Below, in pieces: positions 55,001 to 63,193 of a stretch of DNA of 64,000 nt. The DNA is from Woeseiaceae bacterium (GTDB lineage Bacteria > Pseudomonadota > Gammaproteobacteria > Steroidobacterales > Woeseiaceae): the NCBI GenBank assembly GCA_021773115.1, contig JAJFKS010000017.1, positions 1 to 64,000 on the forward strand, in the 5' to 3' direction. A model generated the notes under the pieces. That model did not search any database and had not been told where the DNA came from. It worked only from the letters and a program-made list of their open reading frames with translations. The stretch's first letter is position 1. Every line of letters starts with the position of its first letter. The translations under genes and the position numbers were made by a program.

Positions 55001-55858
55001 ATGGATAAGGAAATACACAGCAACAAATCCGCTGCCGGCGTAATGCTCGTACTGGGCGGTACTGGCAAAACCGGGCGCCGCGTCGCCGATCGACTTAAGG
55101 AGCGTGGGGTTAATTTCCGCATTGGGTCCCGGTCCGCCGACCTGCCATTCGATTGGAATGTCAGGAGCACCTGGGACACGGCTCTCGACGGTGTCACCGC
55201 AGCCTATATTACCTATGCACCCGATCTGGCTATTCCAGGCGCCACTGACACGATTCGTGCATTCGTTGAGAAAGCAGTCGCGTCGGGTGTCCAGCGCTTG
55301 GTGCTGCTGTCGGGACGTGGCGAGGAGGAGGCGCAAGCTTGTGAGCGAATCATCCAGGAAGCCGGTGTCGAATGGACCGTCGTTCGTTCGAGTTGGTTCA
55401 ACCAGAACTTCTCCGAAGGCGAATTTCTCGGCATGGTTCTGGATGGCGTGATCACGCTACCAGCCGCAGATGTTCCAGAACCATTCGTTGATGCAAACGA
55501 CATTGCAGACGTCGTGGTTGCATCACTAACCGAGGAAGGACACACCTACGAAATCTATGAAGTCACGGGACCGCGCATGCTCACATTCGCGGAGTTGGCG
55601 AAGGAGATTTCCAGCGCCGCCGGTCGGGATGTGCAGTTCGTCCAGATTCCAAGAGAGGTGTTCGCTGCCGCCATTGCCGAATCGGGCGCACCGAAGGACC
55701 TTATCTGGCTGTTGGACTATCTTTTCTCGACGGTACTTGATGGTCGCAATGCCTACTTGACCGATGGAGTCCAGCGCGTGCTCGGGCGACCGCCAAGAGA
55801 GTTTTCCGACTATGCACGCGAGATCGCTGCGACCGATGTCTGGAAAGCGGCCGCTTGA
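55001..55858 (+). CDS. NmrA-like NAD(P)-binding protein
   Basis: The 285-residue protein starts with LVLGGTGKTGRRVADRLKERG, the NAD(P)-binding loop of atypical short-chain dehydrogenases (NmrA/YcfL group). VQRLVLLSGRGEEEAQACERI follows, and no standard YxxxK catalytic motif is visible. Such proteins act as redox sensors or as quinone/azo reductase-like enzymes. It is the first gene of the AraC-regulated row and is followed after 31 bases by a DUF4345-like gene. Confidence 0.88.
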   Translation: MDKEIHSNKSAAGVMLVLGGTGKTGRRVADRLKERGVNFRIGSRSADLPFDWNVRSTWDTALDGVTAAYITYAPDLAIPGATDTIRAFVEKAVASGVQRLVLLSGRGEEEAQACERIIQEAGVEWTVVRSSWFNQNFSEGEFLGMVLDGVITLPAADVPEPFVDANDIADVVVASLTEEGHTYEIYEVTGPRMLTFAELAKEISSAAGRDVQFVQIPREVFAAAIAESGAPKDLIWLLDYLFSTVLDGRNAYLTDGVQRVLGRPPREFSDYAREIAATDVWKAAA

Positions 55859-55889
55859 CTAGCCCTTACCTCGTCAGAGGAGAAGACCA

Positions 55890-56372
55890 ATGACAAAAAA
55901 TATTGCAAACATGACTCGACTCAGTTCAACCCTAATTAAAGGTCTACTGTTGATAAGCGGACTACTCGCAGCTGGCATCGCAGCCACAATTCTCTTCGCG
56001 CCAGATGCCTTTTATGCGGGCTACGGGATCGATACCGGCACCGATGTGAGTCTTGCCAACGAGCTGAAAGCCCCGGCAGGTATGTTGCTCATAGCGGGAC
56101 TACTGATTTTGGCCGGGGTTATCAGGACTGAGCTCACCGTCGCGTCACTTGGTATGGCGTCGTTGATTTATCTGTCGTACGGCGTGTCTCGCCTTTTGAG
56201 CATGGCAATTGACGGGATTCCGCACAGCGGACTTGTGGGTGCAGCCATGTTCGAGATCGCTATTGGATTAGTCTGTCTGCTGGTCTTTGCTCGCCATCGT
56301 AAATCCACCGTTGGCACACGCATCGCTGCTCGAGGTGATTTGAATGCTCCCAGTGAGAAGGCCACAAGATGA
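55890..56372 (+). CDS. DUF4345-like membrane protein
   Basis: The 160-residue protein has four predicted membrane segments (about 15-37, 60-80, 85-105, 118-140) and the family features of small DUF4345-type membrane proteins (FAPDAFYAGYGIDTGTDVSLANELKAP). No catalytic motif is seen. It overlaps the next gene by four bases (ATGA). It belongs to the NmrA/DUF1772 row; its function is unknown. Confidence 0.75.
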   Translation: MTKNIANMTRLSSTLIKGLLLISGLLAAGIAATILFAPDAFYAGYGIDTGTDVSLANELKAPAGMLLIAGLLILAGVIRTELTVASLGMASLIYLSYGVSRLLSMAIDGIPHSGLVGAAMFEIAIGLVCLLVFARHRKSTVGTRIAARGDLNAPSEKATR

Positions 56373-56860
56373 ACTCAGTAACAACGCTTACAGCCATACT
56401 GGCGCTGATCGGCTCCGGGACCGTCGGCGGGGTTTTCTTTGCATTTTCAAGTTTCGTGATGAAGGCCCTCGCGCGCGTGCCCTCTTCGGAGGGTATCGCG
56501 GCGATGCAGTCGATCAATGTCGTCGTTATCAACCCCTCGTTCCTGGGCGCTTTCATGGGAACCGCGTTGTTATCGGTCGCCGTGGTTGTTCTGGTGCTGC
56601 AAGTTGGTAGCCATTCATCGGCGATGTTCTTCATCGGAGGAGCAGCGATTTACCTCGCAGGTACATTTCTCGTAACGATCTTCGGCAATGTACCGATGAA
56701 CGACCAGCTGGCCGCTGTGTCCGCCGCGGATCCTGGCGCGGTTGAATTGTGGAACCACTACCTGGTCCGCTGGACGATGTGGAACCACGTTCGGACCGCG
56801 GCTGCGATGGTAGCGGTGCTTTTGTACACACTTGGCTTGTTGCAGAACGCTGCAGCATGA
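56369..56860 (+). CDS. DUF1772-like membrane protein
   Basis: The 163-residue protein has about four membrane segments and the DUF1772 (anthrone-oxygenase-like) layout: GTVGGVFFAFSSFVMKALARVP and AMQSINVVVINPSF, with the conserved NVPMNDQLA and YLVRWTMWNHVRTAAA near the C-terminus. The start overlaps the previous stop. Fungal relatives are linked to anthrone oxidation; the bacterial ones are uncharacterised. Confidence 0.85.
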   Translation: MNSVTTLTAILALIGSGTVGGVFFAFSSFVMKALARVPSSEGIAAMQSINVVVINPSFLGAFMGTALLSVAVVVLVLQVGSHSSAMFFIGGAAIYLAGTFLVTIFGNVPMNDQLAAVSAADPGAVELWNHYLVRWTMWNHVRTAAAMVAVLLYTLGLLQNAAA

Positions 56861-56941
56861 TCGGTTTTGCACCTCGGAACTCGATGGACACGCTAATTCG
56901 GGTAGAGTGGCACCAGCCGAGTCTACTTCCGGGGAACGCTT

Positions 56942-57880
56942 GTGATCACCAGAGTTGCCATTATACAGAAGCCTCCAGTTTTGCTGGACCGACAAAAAGC
57001 AATTCAGAGCGCGCTTTATGCCATCGAAGAAGCAGTCGCAGAAAGTGCGCGACTGATAGTCTTCCCCGAGTCATACTTGCCCGGTTACCCGGCTTGGATT
57101 TGGCGGCTTCGGCCCGGCGCAGACTCTGAACTTTCAACCGAAATTCACGCGCGATTGCGCGACAACGCGATTGATCTTGCCAATGGAGACTTGCAGCCGG
57201 TGCAAGACGCAGCAGCCGAACATGGCGTGACGATTGTCATCGGTATCAACGAGCTCGACAGCCAATTCAGCGGCACCACCATCTTCAATACAGTCGTGAT
57301 CATCAGCTCGGAGGGAGAAATTCTCAATCGGCATCGCAAAATGATGCCCACCAACGCAGAGCGCATGGTGTGGGGTATGGGTGATGCCACAGGGCTTCGA
57401 GTTGTCGACACACCGGCAGGGCGGCTAGGATCACTGATTTGCTGGGAGAATTACATGCCCTTGGCTCGGTATGCCCTTTATGCCCAAGGCATTGACATCT
57501 ATGTGGCACCTACGTGGGATGCAAGCGACAGCTGGTTGTCAACTATGCGCCATATAGCCAAAGAGGCGGGCTGTTGGGTGATCGGCGCGGCCTCCGCGCT
57601 GCATTTCAGTGACCTGCCGGATGATTTTCCCGAACGCGAGAAGCTGTTTGATGCTGAGGAATGGATCAATGACGGCAATTCCGTTGTGGTGAAGCCAATG
57701 GGAACGGTAGTTGCAGGGCCACTCAATCGCGACAAAGGTATCCTGTACGCAGAGATAGACAAGGAAGATGCACGGCGCGCAAGGCGGTCACTGGATGTAT
57801 GTGGGCACTATTCACGGGCCGACATTTTTTCTTTTTCGGTTGATCGGCGACCGCTTCATCCGGTGACGTTTTCGGACTGA
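56942..57880 (+). CDS. Nitrilase / aliphatic carbon-nitrogen hydrolase
   Basis: GTG 56942 follows the weak site GGGGAACG. The 312-residue protein carries the triad E43 (VFPESYLPGYPAW), a Lys in HRKMMPTNAERMVWG (about 128) and a Cys in LGSLICWENYMPL (about 162). The phrases CWENYMPLARYALYAQG and APTWD are typical of true nitrilases (arylaceto- or cyano-type) rather than amidases. It would turn a nitrile into its acid and ammonia. It closes the AraC-regulated row. After it, 57881-58059 has only a weak stem (CGCCAG 57883-57888 with CTGGCG 57898-57903). Confidence 0.9.
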   Translation: MITRVAIIQKPPVLLDRQKAIQSALYAIEEAVAESARLIVFPESYLPGYPAWIWRLRPGADSELSTEIHARLRDNAIDLANGDLQPVQDAAAEHGVTIVIGINELDSQFSGTTIFNTVVIISSEGEILNRHRKMMPTNAERMVWGMGDATGLRVVDTPAGRLGSLICWENYMPLARYALYAQGIDIYVAPTWDASDSWLSTMRHIAKEAGCWVIGAASALHFSDLPDDFPEREKLFDAEEWINDGNSVVVKPMGTVVAGPLNRDKGILYAEIDKEDARRARRSLDVCGHYSRADIFSFSVDRRPLHPVTFSD

Positions 57881-57882
57881 TA

Positions 57883-57903
57883 CGCCAGGAGAAATTTCTG
57901 GCG
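57883..57903. terminator. Weak hairpin after the nitrilase gene
   Basis: CGCCAG and CTGGCG form a 6-base stem around GAGAAATTT. It lies between convergent genes (nitrilase plus, LysR minus). The stem is short, so termination is only possible. Confidence 0.35.
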
Positions 57904-58059
57904 AAACGAGTCGCTCTCTCTTGATGTCCATTTTTGGTTTTCTGAACAATGCATGACTCAGCGGGAATCAATATCGCAAGACTCAAGCAATCCAGAAAAC
58001 ATCATTTACCGAAGGGATCGACTCGATTTTCTCGATTCTAAAACTCGGGCTGGCCCCAA

Positions 58060-58965
58060 TTAACTCTGGCGGACCTCTTGCATTAACCAATCACGCAGCG
58101 CCGCGATGTTCGGCCTGAGCGAGTTCGCCTCCGGATAGACCAGGTAGAAGCTGGACCCCAATGACATAGTGAGGTCGAAGGGTTCCACAACCCGGCCGGC
58201 CGCGACATCTTTCGCTGAGAGAGAACGCCAACCCAGTACGATGCCCGCACCATCGATGGCCGCCTGCAATCCGTGGTCAGGCAAGCTGAAATGTGTGCCT
58301 CGCGATGCATCCACACCGGTTGCGCCCGCCGCTTCCAGCCATTTTTCCCAGGTTGGCGATTCAGGGTCATAGTCCAACGAATGATTGTGGAGTAGCACGT
58401 GCTTTCGAAGATCGTCAGGACTCTTTAGCCCATCGGGTCCCTCAAGCAGACGCGGACTACACATTGGCGTTACCGATTCGTCGAAGAGCTTAATTGTTTC
58501 CAGGCCAAACCACCGTCCACTGCCAAATCTGATTGCCGCGTCGAAGTCATCGCGCTGAAAATCCACCAACCCAAGTCCGGTTGAGATTCGTACGTCGATA
58601 TCCGGATGTAGCTTATAAAATTTCTGCAACCGCGGGATCAGCCACATAACAGCGAAAGTCGGGGCCACACTTAAAGTCAGTGTTCCGCGCGAGTCGCTTT
58701 CCACGACGCGCTCCATGGCCTTGTCCAGGTGGAGAAATACTTCACGTAACTCGGTCGACAGCAGCTGCCCGGATTCCGTTAGCAACAAACCACGTACCCG
58801 GCGCCGGAACAGCGGTAGGCCCAGATACGCCTCCAATTTTTTTACCTGATGACTAACGGCCGCCGGCGTTACCGATAACTCGTCAGACGCTTTCACAAAG
58901 CTGAGATGGCGTGCGGAAGCTTCGAACGCGCGCAATGCATTTAGCGGATAAATTCTCCGGGACAT
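58060..58965 (-). CDS. LysR-type regulator (GcvA-like)
   Basis: The 301-residue protein starts with PLNALRAFEASARHLSFVKA, SDELSVTPAAVSHQVKKLEAYLG, the helix-turn-helix of the GcvA subgroup (closing with LPLFRR). The effector domain (about 90-290) has PTFAVMWLIPRLQKFYKLHPDIDVRI, whose start is RGTLTLSVAPTFA. It is divergent from the row beginning at 59105 and is its likely regulator. Confidence 0.93.
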   Translation of the reverse strand: MSRRIYPLNALRAFEASARHLSFVKASDELSVTPAAVSHQVKKLEAYLGLPLFRRRVRGLLLTESGQLLSTELREVFLHLDKAMERVVESDSRGTLTLSVAPTFAVMWLIPRLQKFYKLHPDIDVRISTGLGLVDFQRDDFDAAIRFGSGRWFGLETIKLFDESVTPMCSPRLLEGPDGLKSPDDLRKHVLLHNHSLDYDPESPTWEKWLEAAGATGVDASRGTHFSLPDHGLQAAIDGAGIVLGWRSLSAKDVAAGRVVEPFDLTMSLGSSFYLVYPEANSLRPNIAALRDWLMQEVRQS

Positions 58966-59104
58966 GGGATTACCTTAGTTTTTCTAAGTCTGCGCGAGAA
59001 ATCGTCGTTTGTCTAGGTATCGAATAACGCATAAAACGTATCTTCAGCCTAGAAATTATGCAACTACGGCCTAGATTTACTAACTCACCGACGGGAGAAA
59101 TGCG

Positions 59105-59317
59105 ATGAGGGACAGGACTGAAGCGAATACATACACGGCCGCGGACGTGCGCCTTGCACTCAGCGAAATTTATCCGGATTCAACCTATGGCGCAGTTCCG
59201 GCCCTGGATCAGTTTGACGCACTAGAAGCGTATCGCGCGTACGCCGACGGCGGTTTGGATGAAATTCCGCAGGCTCTCGCGGCGTATGTCGACTTTCACC
59301 AGCGCCAGTGCTTGTAG
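59105..59317 (+). CDS. Small protein of unknown function (70 residues)
   Basis: ATG 59105 follows GGGAG at 7 bases, a proper site. The 70-residue product is acidic and helix-rich (ALSEIYPDSTYGAVPALDQF, then LEAYRAYADGGLDEIPQALA). I do not recognise the family. It is the first gene of the LysR-regulated row, 12 bases before a SnoaL-like gene, so it is probably translated. It has no membrane segment or motif that I can name. Confidence 0.6.
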   Translation: MRDRTEANTYTAADVRLALSEIYPDSTYGAVPALDQFDALEAYRAYADGGLDEIPQALAAYVDFHQRQCL

Positions 59318-59328
59318 CAAGGACTGAC

Positions 59329-59745
59329 ATGCAACAACTCCCTATTCCACCTTTTACCCAAGTATCGGCTTTCGCAAAAGTTCAAGCTGCTGAAGACGCG
59401 TGGAATACACGAAATCCGGAACAAGTTGCGCAATTTTGTTCACCGGACTGTGTTTGGCGAAATCGCGAAGACTCATTTCAAGGTCGAGCGGCGATCGAAT
59501 ACTTCTTTAAGCTCAAATGGAAGATTGAATCGCACTCCCAACTGATGAAGGAGCTTTGGGCCTTTACCGACAATCGAATTTCAGTGCGCTTTGAGTGCGA
59601 ATGGCAGCACACCAAATCCGGCCAATGGTATCGAAGCCACGGCAATGAACACTGGGAATTTGACGCGGACGGTTATCTGAGTCGCCGCGACATGAGTGCA
59701 AACGACATTCCGATCACGGAAAGCGATCGGCGAATCGGACGCTGA
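59329..59745 (+). CDS. SnoaL/NTF2-like family protein (DUF1348-type)
   Basis: ATG 59329 follows AAGGA. The 138-residue protein has the cone-shaped NTF2 pattern: helix KVQAAEDAWNTRNPEQVAQF, CSPDCVWRNRE, then RAAIEYFFKLKW and beta sheet VRFECEWQHTKSGQWYRSHGN. DUF1348-type members bind small molecules or isomerise them. It is followed after 30 bases by an isochorismatase-type hydrolase gene. Confidence 0.88.
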   Translation: MQQLPIPPFTQVSAFAKVQAAEDAWNTRNPEQVAQFCSPDCVWRNREDSFQGRAAIEYFFKLKWKIESHSQLMKELWAFTDNRISVRFECEWQHTKSGQWYRSHGNEHWEFDADGYLSRRDMSANDIPITESDRRIGR

Positions 59746-59775
59746 ATTGAAATGACTAACACAAAGGAAAAGACC

Positions 59776-60510
59776 ATGTTTATACGACTGGCACTGACAG
59801 CTGTTGTCCTATCACTCGTTGCCGCTAACGCGAACGCACAATTGCCCGACCCGGGCGTGGAGATTGTCCCAGGGCGTACAGCATTGCTGATCACCGATCC
59901 ACAAAACGATTTTCTGAGCCCAAAGGGTGTGACTTGGGGCGTGGTCGGTAAGAGTGTTACGGACAACAACACCGTGGAGAACATCGATTCGCTGTTTAAG
60001 GCGGCGAAGAACAATGACATGCCGGTATTTGTATCGCCGCACTACTACTTCCCGACCGATCATGGTTGGCAGTTTGAAGGAGCGCTCGAAAAACTCATGC
60101 ACAGCATTGGTATGTTTGATCGAAAAGGTGCCTTGACGAGCGACGGTTTCGTGGGCTCCGGTGCCGACTGGTTAGAGCAGTACAAGCGGTACATCGATGA
60201 CGGCAGAACTGTCGTATCAAGCCCGCACAAGATCTATGGCCCTGAAACGAATGATCTGGTTCTTCAACTACGTAAACGTGGCATTGACAAGGTCATCCTG
60301 GGTGGCATGTCTGCGAATCTCTGCACGGAGTCGCATATGCGCGAACTGATGGAGCAGGGTTTCGAGGTAGCGGTAGTTTCCGATGCGACGGCTGCGGCAA
60401 TCGTTGAGGAAGGCAACGGCTATGAATCTGCGCTAATCAATTTTCGCTTTATCGCAAACACTGTTTGGACGACCGAAGAGGCCGTTCAAAAGATCAGCAG
60501 TGCCAAGTAG
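59776..60510 (+). CDS. Exported isochorismatase-type cysteine hydrolase
   Basis: ATG 59776 follows AAGGAAAAG; an earlier in-frame ATG at 59752 lacks a site. The 244-residue product has a signal peptide (about 1-21, ending NANA). The isochorismatase-family triad follows: D41 (ITDPQNDF), K152 (SSPHKIYGPETND) and C183 (GGMSANLCTESH). Such enzymes cleave amides or isochorismate-like esters; the exported form suggests a periplasmic amidase. The precise substrate is unknown. It belongs to the LysR-regulated row and precedes the DoxX stump and the exported hydrolase. Confidence 0.9.
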   Translation: MFIRLALTAVVLSLVAANANAQLPDPGVEIVPGRTALLITDPQNDFLSPKGVTWGVVGKSVTDNNTVENIDSLFKAAKNNDMPVFVSPHYYFPTDHGWQFEGALEKLMHSIGMFDRKGALTSDGFVGSGADWLEQYKRYIDDGRTVVSSPHKIYGPETNDLVLQLRKRGIDKVILGGMSANLCTESHMRELMEQGFEVAVVSDATAAAIVEEGNGYESALINFRFIANTVWTTEEAVQKISSAK

Positions 60511-60540
60511 TACAAACGCCAATTTAATAGGGAGAATGAC

Positions 60541-60633
60541 ATGAAACATTTGACATCGAATGCACACTGGCTGCTGCGCATCGCACTCGCAGCGGATCCG
60601 TTGCCTGTAACTGTATCGGCGGTAACGGCCTAA
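60541..60633 (+). pseudogene. DoxX-family stump
   Basis: ATG 60541, after AGGGAGAATGAC, gives MKHLTSNAHWLLRIALA, the usual opening of a DoxX/DoxD-type membrane protein. It then runs into unrelated residues and a stop after 30 codons. The remaining three membrane segments are missing, so an internal deletion has removed most of the gene. Intact DoxX genes are common in such rows with isochorismatase-type and alpha/beta hydrolases. Confidence 0.6.
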
Positions 60634-60663
60634 CCGAAATTTAATCGACCCAGGAGTACGAAC

Positions 60664-61710
60664 ATGACAACACTAAACATCAACAAGACAGCGGTATGGC
60701 TATTTTTTGCCTTGCTGGCGGTCGCGTCCTTTCAATCTGCGGCACGCGCCGAGAACGTGCCCAACGTCAGCTACCGCACAATCACGGTAGAAGATGTGGA
60801 CATCTTTTATCGGGAGGCCGGCGACCCGAACAAGCCTACGATTTTGTTGCTACACGGCTTTCCAACGTCCTCACACATGTTCCGGGATCTGATCCCTGAG
60901 CTCGCGGACCAGTATCACATCGTGGCGCCGGATTATCCCGGTTACGGTTTTAGTTCGATGCCGGCTGTCAATGAGTTCGACTACTCGTTCGACAACGTGG
61001 CGAGACTCATAGGAAAGTTCGTCAACAAGATTGGGGTGGAGAAGTTTAGTTTGTATTTGATGGACTACGGCGCACCCGTTGGTTTTCGTATTGCGACAGC
61101 GCAGCCCGATCGAATCGAAAGTTTGATTGTGCAGAACGGCAATGCTTACAACGAAGGCATCGACAACAACTTCTGGGAGCCGATCAAGGAATACTGGAAG
61201 GATCGTGAGGCCGTCAACAAGGGTCTCGACAACGACTTTTGGAAGAACGTCAAGGCTGCCTACAAACAACCCGCGATGTCTAACGACGATGCCCTGCGAT
61301 TCCTGACTACCCTTGGCGCCACGAAGTGGCAGTACACCAACGGTGTATCGAACGTCGAGTCGGTTAGCCCGGATACCTGGGGGCATGTGCAGCCGCTGTT
61401 GGATCGTGAGGGCAATCAGGACATTCAGTTGCAGATGTTCTACAGCTACGGGTCAAATCCACCGCTGTATCCCGCCTGGCAAGCATACCTTCGCAACAAT
61501 GAGCCGCCAACGTTGATCGTCTGGGGAAAGAACGACGAAATTTTTCCTGCTGCGGGTGCTGAGCCGTACAAGAAAGATCTGAAAAACGTCGAGTACTACT
61601 TGATCGATACAGGGCACTTCGCTTTGGAAACGCACGGCCAGGAGATTGCTGATCTGATGCGTGACTTCCTAAACCGGAAGGTTGGCAGCACCTTCTTGGC
61701 GGCGAATTAG
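60664..61710 (+). CDS. Exported alpha/beta hydrolase with Asp nucleophile
   Basis: The 348-residue product has a signal peptide (about 1-29). The alpha/beta hydrolase core has HGFPTSS (64-70, oxyanion region), the nucleophile elbow [13 protein letters not shown] with Asp134, and the catalytic His in DTGHFALE. An Asp in that position is typical of haloalkane dehalogenases and epoxide hydrolases, not of lipases. Export of such an enzyme is unusual. It closes the LysR-regulated row. A perfect hairpin follows the stop. Confidence 0.9.
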   Translation: MTTLNINKTAVWLFFALLAVASFQSAARAENVPNVSYRTITVEDVDIFYREAGDPNKPTILLLHGFPTSSHMFRDLIPELADQYHIVAPDYPGYGFSSMPAVNEFDYSFDNVARLIGKFVNKIGVEKFSLYLMDYGAPVGFRIATAQPDRIESLIVQNGNAYNEGIDNNFWEPIKEYWKDREAVNKGLDNDFWKNVKAAYKQPAMSNDDALRFLTTLGATKWQYTNGVSNVESVSPDTWGHVQPLLDREGNQDIQLQMFYSYGSNPPLYPAWQAYLRNNEPPTLIVWGKNDEIFPAAGAEPYKKDLKNVEYYLIDTGHFALETHGQEIADLMRDFLNRKVGSTFLAAN

Positions 61711-61723
61711 CGCCGCTGCTTGC

Positions 61724-61745
61724 GCGGCCGTATTCGTACGGCCGC
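61724..61745 (+). terminator. Perfect 9-bp hairpin with UUCG tetraloop
   Basis: GCGGCCGTA (61724-61732) pairs perfectly with TACGGCCGC (61737-61745) across TTCG, a very stable RNA loop. A short T run follows (ACTTTAC). It lies 14 bases after the hydrolase stop and ends that row. Confidence 0.75.
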
Positions 61746-61897
61746 ACTTTACACCGCGATATACGGAAGCCGAATTCGCAGTATACTGGACACATAGTTA
61801 ACACCTTGTCCGGCGCGAACGGTTAAGTAAACCACCTGTTCGGAACAATCTGTAAGCTGTGAGTCGCGTAGCTCATGATCACGACGGGACTCTCAAC

Positions 61898-63193
61898 ATG
61901 GATCTAACACTAATCGCAGCCATCACCGCCGTTTTCCTGGCTTACTCGCTGGTATCGGGAAAGCTGTCGAAGACCATCCTGACCGCGCCGTTGCTGTTCG
62001 CTGTCATCGGTTTTCTAGCGGGCCCCGGCGGATTTGGCCTCTCAGAGGTGAATGCGGAGCATGGGGCGATTCATCTCGTCGCAGAATTGACATTGATATT
62101 GGTGTTGTTTAGCGATGCCGCGAGGATCGATCTGAAACGCGTCCGCCAGGATCACAATCTACCGTCACGCATGCTGCTGATCGGCTTGCCCTTGACGATG
62201 TTGCTGGGCGCTCTGGTCGCTGCTTTGCTTTTTCCGGGTTTTTCGTTTTGGGAGGCAGCATTACTCGCCGCTTTGTTGGCACCCACTGACGCAGCACTCG
62301 GGCAAGCGGTCGTCTCGGACAAGATTGTGCCGATTCGAATTCGACAAACAATCAATATCGAAAGTGGTCTGAACGACGGGATTGCATTGCCGGCTGTCCT
62401 GCTACTGGCGGCACTCGCAAGTGCACATTTTGATTCCACCGGTTCCGTGCATTGGTTGCGATTTGGCATCCTGCAGGTCACGTTGGCTCCATTGGTCGGA
62501 ATAGTCGTCGGGTTTGTTGGGGCGAGACTGATCGATATAGCGGCGACAAAGCATTGGATGGGCGATTCATCTCAGGGCATCAGTATTCTCTCGCTGGCCA
62601 TTCTGGCCTACACGCTGGCCGAGGTTGTTGGCGGCAACGGTTTTATCGCGACGTTTGTCGCTGGCATGGTGTTCGGAAACTCGATACGCAGTGCCTGTAC
62701 ATTTCTGTTTGAATTCATGGAGTCAGAGGGACAATTGCTAATGCTGCTAACGTTCTTTATCTTCGGCATAGCACTGTTACCAGCAGGTCTTGCACATGCC
62801 TCGCCAATCATGTTCGGCTACGCACTATTAAGTCTTACGGTGATTCGAATGCTGCCAATTGCGCTATCGTTATTGGGCGCAGGGCTTCATCCACATTCAT
62901 GGCTATTTCTCGGCTGGTTTGGTCCGCGCGGTATTGCGTCGATTCTCTTTGTACTGTTGATCCTCGAAGAGTCGCAATTTCCACATCGTCACGAAATTCT
63001 GGCTGTAACGATGATTACGGTTGCCCTCAGTGTATTCCTGCACGGTATTTCCGCAGGGCCATACGCGAAATATTACGGGCGTCTCGCCGGTCGCATGGGT
63101 GACTGCGAAGAAACACACATGGTTCCGGGTCTGCCGCTACGCGGTGGAATGGCACCAGTAGAAACGTCAAACACTGGGGAAAATAATGAATAA
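61898..63193 (+). CDS. CPA1 (NhaP-type) cation:proton antiporter
   Basis: ATG 61898 is taken (an in-frame GTG at 61859 is possible), giving 431 residues with about twelve membrane segments. The phrases ESGLNDGIALPAVLLL (the ND ion-binding site) and FIATFVAGMVFG are typical of the CPA1/NhaP group. It has no C-terminal regulatory RCK or cytosolic domain; the last 30 residues are hydrophilic. It would exchange Na+ or K+ for protons. It overlaps the following gene by eight bases, so both are co-expressed. Confidence 0.88.
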   Translation: MDLTLIAAITAVFLAYSLVSGKLSKTILTAPLLFAVIGFLAGPGGFGLSEVNAEHGAIHLVAELTLILVLFSDAARIDLKRVRQDHNLPSRMLLIGLPLTMLLGALVAALLFPGFSFWEAALLAALLAPTDAALGQAVVSDKIVPIRIRQTINIESGLNDGIALPAVLLLAALASAHFDSTGSVHWLRFGILQVTLAPLVGIVVGFVGARLIDIAATKHWMGDSSQGISILSLAILAYTLAEVVGGNGFIATFVAGMVFGNSIRSACTFLFEFMESEGQLLMLLTFFIFGIALLPAGLAHASPIMFGYALLSLTVIRMLPIALSLLGAGLHPHSWLFLGWFGPRGIASILFVLLILEESQFPHRHEILAVTMITVALSVFLHGISAGPYAKYYGRLAGRMGDCEETHMVPGLPLRGGMAPVETSNTGENNE

